Part shown: positions 43,199-52,200 of the stretch, piece by piece | Position numbering within the stretch: the stretch's first letter is position 1 | How the letters are laid out: every line of letters starts with the position of its first letter | NCBI GenBank assembly: GCA_964615365.1 | Contig: CAZTOU010000002.1 | Coordinates: 1 to 64,000, forward strand | Direction: 5' to 3' | Length of the DNA: 64,000 bases | Origin: CAVXZE01 sp964615365 | Lineage (GTDB): Bacteria; Myxococcota_A; UBA9160; UBA6930 | The notes under the pieces: model-generated | Database searches by the model: none | What the model was told of the DNA's origin: nothing | Seen by the model: the letters and a program-made list of their open reading frames with translations, nothing else | Made by a program: the position numbers and the translations under genes

Positions 43199-43666
43199 TC
43201 AGTAGCCCGCTGACGTGTAGCTGATACCGAATCTGACGTCGTAGACGGGCGTCTCGAGGTCGACCAGAGCCTCGTTCTCCTCCGCCATATCAAAGATCGG
43301 ATCGAGGTCGGCCTCGAAGGGCAAAAGCCCCAGGCCCGGCAGAAACTCCATAACACCCGTGACGCCGCGGAGCACCGAGGCGAAGGATTGGACGAAGGTC
43401 ACCCAGACGAATCCGGGCACCGCGTAGCCGACGCGTACCGCGGTGGAGTCGTCGATGTCCCGCATGTTCTGGTAGACCGTCTTCCCGGCCACGACCGGTG
43501 AGAGGGCGGCATCGAAGGGCCACAGCGTCATATTCTCGATCGATCGCTTCAAGGTCTCCGGTGAGGCCGACACCGGGCTCGAGATCATGAAGACGAGAGC
43601 GAAGAGGGCCCCGACCAGGGCGAGGCGAGCAACGAGTCGTCGCGGTGCGCGAGAGAGCGGATTCAC
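43199..43666 (-). CDS. Small secreted protein, exosortase-associated (TIGR04073-like)
   Basis: 155 residues from a GTG at 43666 with GGAGGAAG just upstream; longer in-frame extensions cross the divergent promoter and der and are rejected. A signal peptide (VARLALVGALFALVFMISS) is followed by a mature part with repeated aromatic/Val pattern (NMTLWPFDAALSP, TVYQNMRDIDD, GVTGVMEFLPGLGLLPFE). The pattern of short Asn-/Pro-rich blocks resembles the small proteins found in exosortase genomes. Function is unknown; periplasmic or outer-membrane location is likely. Confidence 0.65.
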   Translation of the reverse strand: MNPLSRAPRRLVARLALVGALFALVFMISSPVSASPETLKRSIENMTLWPFDAALSPVVAGKTVYQNMRDIDDSTAVRVGYAVPGFVWVTFVQSFASVLRGVTGVMEFLPGLGLLPFEADLDPIFDMAEENEALVDLETPVYDVRFGISYTSAGY

Positions 43667-43815
43667 GGAACTTCCTCCATCCAGACGACGGGCATTTCCG
43701 TCGCCCCAAGAGGCGCGTGGGTGGGTTGTCCGAGAGCAGAAATCAGCAAGGATACGGACACAGACAACCTCTCTGCGCAGAACGGAGCTCCACGCGCCTA
43801 CGTACACCCCGCATA

Positions 43816-43845
43816 AGCCTAGTTGGGACCTCCGGCGGTTGTCAA
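43816..43845 (-). promoter_or_regulatory. Candidate sigma-70 promoter of the small secreted gene
   Basis: On the minus strand TTGACA (43840-43845) and TAGGCT (43816-43821) are spaced by 18 bp, giving a 5' leader of about 140 nt. The -35 is perfect, the -10 is weak. The divergent der gene starts at 43938. Confidence 0.45.
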
Positions 43846-43937
43846 GCAAAGTTTTGGTCTCGCAGCAGTTTGGCACCCCGAGTTGCGTCTGCCGCCGGTG
43901 CCGGTAAGGTGCTCTTGAAAAGCTCCTGGGGCGTCCG

Positions 43938-45305
43938 ATGTCTCTCACCCCCATTCCCATCATCGCCATCGTAGGCCGCCCGAATGTTGGGAAATCGACC
44001 CTTTTCAACCGATTCGCGGGTCGACGCCGTGCCCTGGTGGATGACGCGCCCGGTATCACACGAGATCGCATCGCCGAAGAGGTCGAGGTCGCCGGACGGC
44101 GCATCCTCCTGGTGGATACCGCGGGACTGGATCCAGAGCCCGGGGGCGGCTTGGAGACGGCGGTCCAGGGCCAGGCGCAGGCCGCCATCGCACAAGCCGA
44201 CGCGATTCTCCTGGTGGTGGACGGCAAGGCCGGTCTGATTCCAGAGGAGGCGGAGCTGGCGAGGATGCTCCGCCGAACCGAGCGCCCGGTGGCGGTGGGT
44301 GTCAACAAGATCGACATCCCGGGGCACGCTCCGCGAGTCGCCGAATTTCACGCTCTCGGGCTTGAGCCGACCCGCGGAATCTCCGCGGAGCACGGCAGCG
44401 GGGCCTGGGATCTGCTGGAGGAGCTGGTCGAGGCGATTCCGAAGGAAGCGGGGGAGGGCGCCCGGCGCGATCCGGATGCGGACGGCGGGCTGCACATCGC
44501 GCTGGTCGGGCGCCCGAACGTGGGGAAGAGCTCCCTTCTGAACCGGATCCTGGGGAGCGAGCGAGTGGTGGTCTCGGACCTGCCCGGAACCACCCGCGAC
44601 AGCGTGGACATTCGCCTGGAGCGCGAGGACGGTGCCTACGTCTTCGTCGATACCGCGGGTCTGCGGCGTCCCGGGCGCCGCAAGCGCACCGCGGAGAGGG
44701 GCAGTGCGCTGATGACGGTCCGGGCCCTGGAGCGGGCCGACGTCGCCCTGGTCCTGGTGGATGCCGCGGAGGGCTTCACCGAGCAGGACGCGCACATCGT
44801 CGCCCTGGTGCGGGAGCGGGGCTGCGCAACGGCGCTGCTCCTGAACAAGTGGGATCTGATCCTGGCTCGAGAGGACGGCTCCGCGGAGCGGGTGGACCGC
44901 GAGGTCCAGCGGCGACTGCGGGGCATCTCGGACGTCCCGGTGATGCGGGTCTCGGCCAAGACCGGGCGGGGCGTCCAGCGAATCTTCCCTCGGATCCGCC
45001 AGCTCGAACGGGCGTTCTCGCTGCGCGTCCCCACCGCGGAGCTCAACCGCTGGCTCGAGGACTGCGTGCAGCGCCACGAGCCGGCGATGGCCCAGCGAGG
45101 CAGTCGTCGGCGTCCGATCAAGTTCTTCTACGCCACCCAGACCGGCAGCCGACCTCCCTCCTTCCTGCTCTTCTGCACCGAGCCCGAATCGGTTCAGCCG
45201 TCCTATCGGCGCTTCCTGGAGAACCGCCTGCGGGAGCGGTTCGACCTGGAGGGCGCACCGGTCCGGATCCGGCTCAGGTCGCGCCACGACAACGACACGC
45301 GCTGA
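43938..45305 (+). CDS. der: Ribosome-assembly GTPase Der (EngA)
   Basis: 455 residues with two complete G domains: GRPNVGKST at 13-21 and GRPNVGKSS at 191-199, each with its switch regions (DAPGITRD, DLPGTTRD), DTAG and N/TKxD-type motifs (NKIDIPG, NKWDLI). The C-terminal KH-like domain ends QTGSRPPSFLLFCTEPE. Double-GTPase Der is required for 50S subunit maturation. The TPR protein follows on the same strand. Confidence 0.97.
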   Translation: MSLTPIPIIAIVGRPNVGKSTLFNRFAGRRRALVDDAPGITRDRIAEEVEVAGRRILLVDTAGLDPEPGGGLETAVQGQAQAAIAQADAILLVVDGKAGLIPEEAELARMLRRTERPVAVGVNKIDIPGHAPRVAEFHALGLEPTRGISAEHGSGAWDLLEELVEAIPKEAGEGARRDPDADGGLHIALVGRPNVGKSSLLNRILGSERVVVSDLPGTTRDSVDIRLEREDGAYVFVDTAGLRRPGRRKRTAERGSALMTVRALERADVALVLVDAAEGFTEQDAHIVALVRERGCATALLLNKWDLILAREDGSAERVDREVQRRLRGISDVPVMRVSAKTGRGVQRIFPRIRQLERAFSLRVPTAELNRWLEDCVQRHEPAMAQRGSRRRPIKFFYATQTGSRPPSFLLFCTEPESVQPSYRRFLENRLRERFDLEGAPVRIRLRSRHDNDTR

Positions 45306-45343
45306 CGATACACTTCGGCGCCCAGCATGGAGGACGCCCCACC

Positions 45344-46120
45344 TTGGCCCAGCGCTCGGAATCCCGGCAGGCGACCAAAACCCTCGAAGAAATCGAATCG
45401 GTCTTCGATCGAATGGCCCGTTGGGTCGCTGAAAACCCGCGAGTGGTGCTCGCGCTGCTCGGGGCGATCCTGCTCGGGGCGGCGCTGTACAGCGGCTGGG
45501 ACTGGGGACGGGATCGACGCGAGCTGCGCGCCTCTGCGGCGGTGGCAGGGGTGCAGAGCGCCTACCTCTCCGCCATGGGCGCCGCGCCGGGAAGCTTCGA
45601 GGTGGTCGAGCCGGCGAATCCCGAGACGGGTCGACAGGTTCGCCGGGAGTTCGTCGACCGTTTCCTCGAGGTCGCGGAGGAACACGCCGGAACCGCTTCG
45701 GCGGTGGCGGCAAGGATGGAGGTTGCGACGCTGCAGGATCAGGCGGGTGACCCCGAGGCCGCTCTGGAGAGCTGGCGCCGGGCCGCCTCCGAGGCCAAGG
45801 CCCGGAGCGTACTCCAGGGACTGGCCTTGCTGCGGCTGGCGCGGGCCCTGGAGTCGCAGTCTCGCTTCGAGGAAGCAGGGGCCGCACACGAGCAGGCCGG
45901 GGCAATCGAGAATCTGCCGACTCGCCATCAGGCGCTGGGGGATGCGGCTCGCTGCTACGCGGAGGCCGGCGAGGTGGAGCGCGCACTGGCGATCTTCGAG
46001 CGCATCGAGACCGAGGCGCCGGACGCGGTTCTCCCGGCACACACGCGAGTGCGACTCCTCGCGCTTCGCGCGGCGAGCCGTCGCGAAGCAGAGGGGATCC
46101 CTCGCCAGGAATCGCCCTGA
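45344..46120 (+). CDS. TPR-like membrane protein (YfgM-type)
   Basis: 258 residues from a TTG with GGAGGAC about 10 bp upstream; longer in-frame sequence lies inside der. One membrane helix (VVLALLGAILLGAALY) follows a short cytoplasmic N-terminus. The rest is a periplasmic helical part with repeated A/L/E-rich pairs (AEEHAGTASAVAARMEVATL, ALLRLARALESQSRFEEA, CYAEAGEVERALAIFERI) resembling tetratricopeptide repeats. It would be a scaffold for envelope proteins. The NRPS gene starts 144 bp further on. Confidence 0.75.
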   Translation: MAQRSESRQATKTLEEIESVFDRMARWVAENPRVVLALLGAILLGAALYSGWDWGRDRRELRASAAVAGVQSAYLSAMGAAPGSFEVVEPANPETGRQVRREFVDRFLEVAEEHAGTASAVAARMEVATLQDQAGDPEAALESWRRAASEAKARSVLQGLALLRLARALESQSRFEEAGAAHEQAGAIENLPTRHQALGDAARCYAEAGEVERALAIFERIETEAPDAVLPAHTRVRLLALRAASRREAEGIPRQESP

Positions 46121-46264
46121 CCGGCGGCGGAGTCCTCTGACCGGGTCTTTGTTCTCCGGGTCGCAGACCGAGGCTGCTAGACTGGGCGAGAAGCGGCGTC
46201 GTGACCTGGCTCCAGGTACGCGACACTCCGAATCATGACAGCGAACGGATTCTGATACCACATT

Positions 46265-49200
46265 ATGGTGACTGACGAGCAACTCAGCTACTGGCGCGAA
46301 CAGCTCTCGGGAATCGAAAGCCTTGCTCTGCCGACGGACCGAATGCGTCCACCGGTGCGGACCTTCGAGAGTGACGCCCTCGACATTCGCCTGGGCCGGG
46401 CTTTGGGTGAAGCGCTGTCGCAGCTGAGTCGAGAGTGCGATACAACGCCTTCGGGGATCCTGCTCTCCGTGCTCGAGCTGCTGCTCGCCCGCTACTCCGG
46501 TCAGTCGGACATCTGTCTGGGCATCTCCCACGTCGATCCAGGCGGCGCGGGAAGAGAGGGGGCGGCGGTGCCCCTGCGAAGCTTCCTGGTGTTGCGGACC
46601 GAGGTGACTCCGGAGCTGGACTTCGGCGAGCTGGTGTCTCGAGTCGAGGAGCGCACGCGTCAGGCGCATGCCCACGGCGAGGTTCCCCTCGACCGCCTCG
46701 TCGACGAGATCCTGGGCGAGCATGAGCGGACTCGGGATCCCCTCTTCCAGGTGACGTTCGCCTTCGAAGACCGCGTTGCACAGCGGGATGCGGATCTCCC
46801 GGCCACCACCGAGGACGAGGTCAAGCGGCGGGCGAGCCAGTTCGACCTGGCTTTCGAGTTCCGGCGGCAGGCGGACCAGAGCGTCGACGGCTCGGTGGAG
46901 TACAGCCGGGATCTTTACGATGCGTCGACGATCGAGCGCATGGTGGGTCAGTTTCGGCATCTTCTGGAGCAGGTGGTGGAGGCTCCGGGCACGCCGATTG
47001 GCGAGTTTTCGATCGTCACGGAGCGGGAGCGCGAGGAGCTGGCTCGCTGGAACGCGACGGAGGTGGTGTATCCGCGTGATCGGTGTCTACACGAGCTCTT
47101 CGAGGCGCGCGCGGCGGCGGTGCCGGATTCTTGCGCGCTTTCCTTCATCGACCATGAGCTGAGCTATGCGGAGCTGAATCGTCGTTCCAACCAGTTCGGT
47201 CATCGTCTGCGCGAGATGGGTGTCGGTCCGGATGTGCTGGTAGGCATCTGCATGGATCGCACTGAGGATCTGGTGATTGCTCTGATGGGGACTCTGAAGG
47301 CGGGAGGTGCCTATGTCCCCCTGGATCCCGAGTATCCGAGAGAGCGCCTGAATCTGATGATCGAGGATGCGCAGCCGCTGGTTGTGATCTCCGAGAGTCA
47401 ATACGCCGATCTGCTCACCTGCGACAGCTCCGAGCTCTTCTTGATCGATCGGGAAGGGGAGGGGCTTGCGAGCGAGAGCGAGAGGAATCTCTCCTGCATA
47501 TCGGCTCCCGAGAATCTGGCCTACGTCATCTACACCTCTGGTTCCACGGGCAAGCCGAAGGGCGTGATGGTCGAGCATCGCAATGCGGTGAACTTTCTGA
47601 CGGGCATGGAGCGGAGTCTGGGGATATCCGATCCGGGTGTCTGGATCGGTGTCACGAGCATATCCTTCGACATTTCCGTTCTGGAGATATTCGGTTCTCT
47701 GGCGTGGGGCTTCGAGCTTGCGTTCTATCCCGGTCCGCGTTTCGAGACGAGTGAGGGGGAGAGTCTGATTTCTCGCCTGCTGCGCGAGCGGCGAGTCACC
47801 ACTCTGCAGTGCACGCCCTCATTGGTCGAGATTCTGTTGGATGATCCGGAGGCTCGGAAGTGGCTGGAGAAGCTCGACCGGGCAATGATCGGTGGTGAGG
47901 CACTCCCCACGGCGCTGGCCGGGGAGCTGCTCGAAGTGTTGAGGGGGGAGCTTTACAACGTCTACGGTCCGACGGAGACGACCATCTGGTCGACGGTGCA
48001 TCTCGTGCAGCCCGAAGATCCGGAGATGGGTTCGATTCCGATTGGTCATCCGATAGCGAACACGACTCTGTTTGTTCTCGATGCCAATGATCAGCCGCTG
48101 CCTGCGGGTCTGGTTGGTGAGCTCGTGATCGGCGGCGTGGGGGTGACGCGAGGCTATTTCAACCGTCCGGAGTTGACGCAGGAGCGGTTTCCTACGGCTT
48201 CCTTCGAGGCCGCCAGGGGGGAGCGTCTGTATCGCACGGGCGACCTGGCTCGCTTCCGTGCGGGTGGGACGCTGGAGTGCCTTGGTCGGATCGATTTTCA
48301 GGTCAAGATCAGCGGTCATCGGATCGAGTTGGGTGAGATCGAGTCGGTTCTGGAGCGGCATGACAGCGTCCAGAAGGCGGTCGTGGTGGCTCGGGAGGAT
48401 GCATCGGGCAGCAAGCGTCTGGTGGCCTACGTCAAGTCTGCGGCGGGTGGGGCGGATGCAGAGCAGGCGCAGCGGGAACATCTGCGGGAGCTCCTGCCGG
48501 AGTTCATGGTGCCTCCCTACTTCGTCTATCTCGCGGAGTATCCGCTCACTCCCAATGGCAAGGTCGATCGCAAGGCTCTGCCGGAGCCCGAGGGGCTCTC
48601 GATCGAAGGGGCCGAGGCATTCACGGCTCCACGCAATCCCACCGAGGAGCGCCTGGCCGAGATCTGGGCCGATGTGCTGAAGCTGGAGCAGGTCGGCGTG
48701 CGCCAGAACTTCATCGAGCTCGGAGGACACTCGCTGCTCGCAGCCCGGGTGGCTTCCCGGGTTTGGGAGAGCTTCGGAGTCGAGCTTCCGCTTCGCAGCC
48801 TCTTCGACGCACCCACGGTCGAGACCCTGGCCGGATTGATCGATGGGCTGTCCGAGGAAGGGGTGGCCAGCAAAGCCGAGCCCCTGGTCAGGGTCCCCCG
48901 GGATCAGCGCCTGCCTCTCTCGTCCGCTCAGCTGCGCATGTGGGTCATGTATCAACACGATCCCGAGAGCTCCCGCTACAGTCTCCCCTCCGCCTTTCGG
49001 GTTTCGGGGCGCCTCGATGCGGAAGCCTTGCGTCGGGCCTTCGAGGAGATCGTGCGGAGGCACGAGTCGCTGCGAACGCGCTACCAGAGCGAAGGCGGAG
49101 AGCCCTATCAGCAGATCCTGGACGACGTGAGTTGGGAGCTGCCGCTCGTCGATCTGACGATACTTCCCGAAGCCCAGCGTGAGCACGAGATGCAGCGTCT

Positions 49201-52200
49201 GGCAGACGAGGAGGCCCGGCGCCCCTTCGATCTCGCTGCGGGCGTGGTGCTGCGCACCGGCCTCATACGACTGACACGAGAAGAGCACGTTTTGATGATC
49301 AACATCCATCACATCGTGTCGGATGATTGGTCGACCTCTCTGTTCCGGAAGGAACTGAAGCTCTTCTACGCGGCCTTCTCGAAGGGGGAGACCCTCTCTC
49401 TCCCGGACATCGAAATCCAGTACGCAGACTTCGCCCACTGGGAGCAGGGCTGGATGGAGAGCCAGACCCTCTGTCAGCAGACGGAGTACTGGCGCGAGAA
49501 GATTCGCGGAGTGGAGACGCTGCAGCTCCCCGCCGATCGCCCGCGTCCGCCGATGCAGAGCTATGCGGGTGGAGTCGTCGATTTCGAGTTGAGCGATCAG
49601 CTGCGCGAAGGACTGATGCGGTTGAGCCGAGAGCAGGATGCGACCCTCTTCATGACTCTGCTCGCCGCCTTCAAGGTGCTGCTCGCTCGTTGGTCTGGGC
49701 AGTCGGACATCTGCGTCGGGACCCCCATCGCCAATCGAGGGCAGGTCGAGCTGGAGTCGATCGTCGGGCTCTTCCTGAACACCTTGGCGCTGCGAACGGA
49801 TGTCTCGTTGGAGTTGACCTTCGAAGAGCTGCTCGCTCGGATCAAGGAGTGCACGCTTCAGGCATATATGCACCGGGACCTTCCTTTTGAGCGTCTCGTC
49901 GAAGAAGCCGGAGTGAAGTGGGACCCGAGCTGCCATCCTCTCTTCCAGGTGATGTTCGCCTTCGAGAACGAAGAGCCGGGGATCGAGCTCGACGCGCTCA
50001 CGCTCCGCCCTGTTCGGCTGCGGCGTGAGACCGCGCTCCTCGATCTGACTCTGAGCGTGAGCCAGTGCGCCGATCAGAGCCTCATCACCTTCATGGAGTA
50101 CAGCCGGGATCTTTACGATGCGTCGACGATCGAGCGCATGGTGGGTCAGTTTCGGCATCTTCTGGAGCAGGTGGTGGAGGCTCCGGGCACGCCGATTGGC
50201 GAGTTTTCGATCGTCACGGAGCGGGAGCGCGAGGAGCTGGCTCGCTGGAACGCGACGGAGGTGGTGTATCCGCGTGATCGGTGTCTACACGAGCTCTTCG
50301 AGGCGCGCGCGGCGGCGGTGCCGGATTCTTGCGCGCTTTCCTTCATCGACCATGAGCTGAGCTATGCGGAGCTGAATCGTCGTTCCAACCAGTTCGGTCA
50401 TCGTCTGCGCGAGATGGGTGTCGGTCCGGATGTGCTGGTAGGCATCTGCATGGATCGCACTGAGGATCTGGTGATTGCTCTGATGGGGACTCTGAAGGCG
50501 GGAGGTGCCTATGTCCCCCTGGATCCCGAGTATCCGAGAGAGCGCCTGAATCTGATGATCGAGGATGCGCAGCCGCTGGTTGTGATCTCCGAGAGTCAAT
50601 ACGCCGATCTGCTCACCTGCGACAGCTCCGAGCTCTTCTTGATCGATCGGGAAGGGGAGGGGCTTGCGAGCGAGAGCGAGAGGAATCTCTCCTGCATATC
50701 GGCTCCCGAGAATCTGGCCTACGTCATCTACACCTCTGGTTCCACGGGCAAGCCGAAGGGCGTGATGGTCGAGCATCGCAATGCGGTGAACTTTCTGACG
50801 GGCATGGAGCGGAGTCTGGGGATATCCGATCCGGGTGTCTGGATCGGTGTCACGAGCATATCCTTCGACATTTCCGTTCTGGAGATATTCGGTTCTCTGG
50901 CGTGGGGCTTCGAGCTTGCGTTCTATCCCGGTCCGCGTTTCGAGACGAGTGAGGGGGAGAGTCTGATTTCTCGCCTGCTGCGCGAGCGGCGAGTCACCAC
51001 TCTGCAGTGCACGCCCTCATTGGTCGAGATTCTGTTGGATGATCCGGAGGCTCGGAAGTGGCTGGAGAAGCTCGACCGGGCAATGATCGGTGGTGAGGCA
51101 CTCCCCACGGCGCTGGCCGGGGAGCTGCTCGAAGTGTTGAGGGGGGAGCTTTACAACGTCTACGGTCCGACGGAGACGACCATCTGGTCGACGGTGCATC
51201 TCGTGCAGCCCGAAGATCCGGAGATGGGTTCGATTCCGATTGGTCATCCGATAGCGAACACGACTCTGTTTGTTCTCGATGCCAATGATCAGCCGCTGCC
51301 TGCGGGTCTGGTTGGTGAGCTCGTGATCGGCGGCGTGGGGGTGACGCGAGGCTATTTCAACCGTCCGGAGTTGACGCAGGAGCGGTTTCCTACGGCTTCC
51401 TTCGAGGCCGCCAGGGGGGAGCGTCTGTATCGCACGGGCGACCTGGCTCGCTTCCGTGCGGGTGGGACGCTGGAGTGCCTTGGTCGGATCGATTTTCAGG
51501 TCAAGATCAGCGGTCATCGGATCGAGTTGGGTGAGATCGAGTCGGTTCTGGAGCGGCATGACAGCGTCCAGAAGGCGGTCGTGGTGGCTCGGGAGGATGC
51601 ATCGGGCAGCAAGCGTCTGGTGGCCTACGTCAAGTCTGCGGCGGGTGGGGCGGATGCAGAGCAGGCGCAGCGGGAACATCTGCGGGAGCTCCTGCCGGAG
51701 TTCATGGTGCCTCCCTACTTCGTCTATCTCGCGGAGTATCCGCTCACTCCCAATGGCAAGGTCGATCGCAAGGCTCTGCCGGAGCCCGAGGGGCTCTCGA
51801 TCGAAGGGGCCGAGGCATTCACGGCTCCACGCAATCCCACCGAGGAGCGCCTGGCCGAGATCTGGGCCGATGTGCTGAAGCTGGAGCAGGTCGGCGTGCG
51901 CCAGAACTTCATCGAGCTCGGAGGACACTCGCTGCTCGGCGTGCGCTTGATCATGTCGGTCAATGAGGCCTTTGACTCGAATCTATCGGTCGGCTCGATT
52001 TTCAAGGCGTCCACGATCCGGGATCAAGCCGAGCTGATCCGGTCGGAGCTGGAGGCTCACGACACGGGCGTGGTTCGCCTCGCTCGAGGGGAAGGGGAGG
52101 CGGCTCTCTTCTGCATCTGTGGAATCGATCTCTATCAAGAGCTGGCCAATGCCCTTGCACCCGAATACACGGTCTATGGCGTCCACGTTCCGCTGGAAGA

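Noticed and set aside
43667..44317. Long extension of the small secreted protein's frame across the gap and into der
   Set aside because: The extension overlaps the der start region on the opposite strand, has a low-complexity Arg/Ser composition and would place the signal peptide in the middle. The GTG at 43666 has a good ribosome site.
44849..45343. Extension of the TPR protein into der
   Set aside because: It is the shadow frame of der (Arg/Pro/Gly rich). The TTG at 45344 has GGAGGAC upstream and begins just before the membrane helix.
43842..46226. A 794-codon leftward frame opposite der and the TPR gene
   Set aside because: Arg/Pro-rich antisense frame without domain. der is unambiguous on the other strand.
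47819..50158. A 779-codon leftward frame inside the NRPS gene
   Set aside because: It is the antisense shadow of the C and A domains (Leu/His/Arg-rich, no known domain), duplicated in the repeat copies. The NRPS frame has full motif support.
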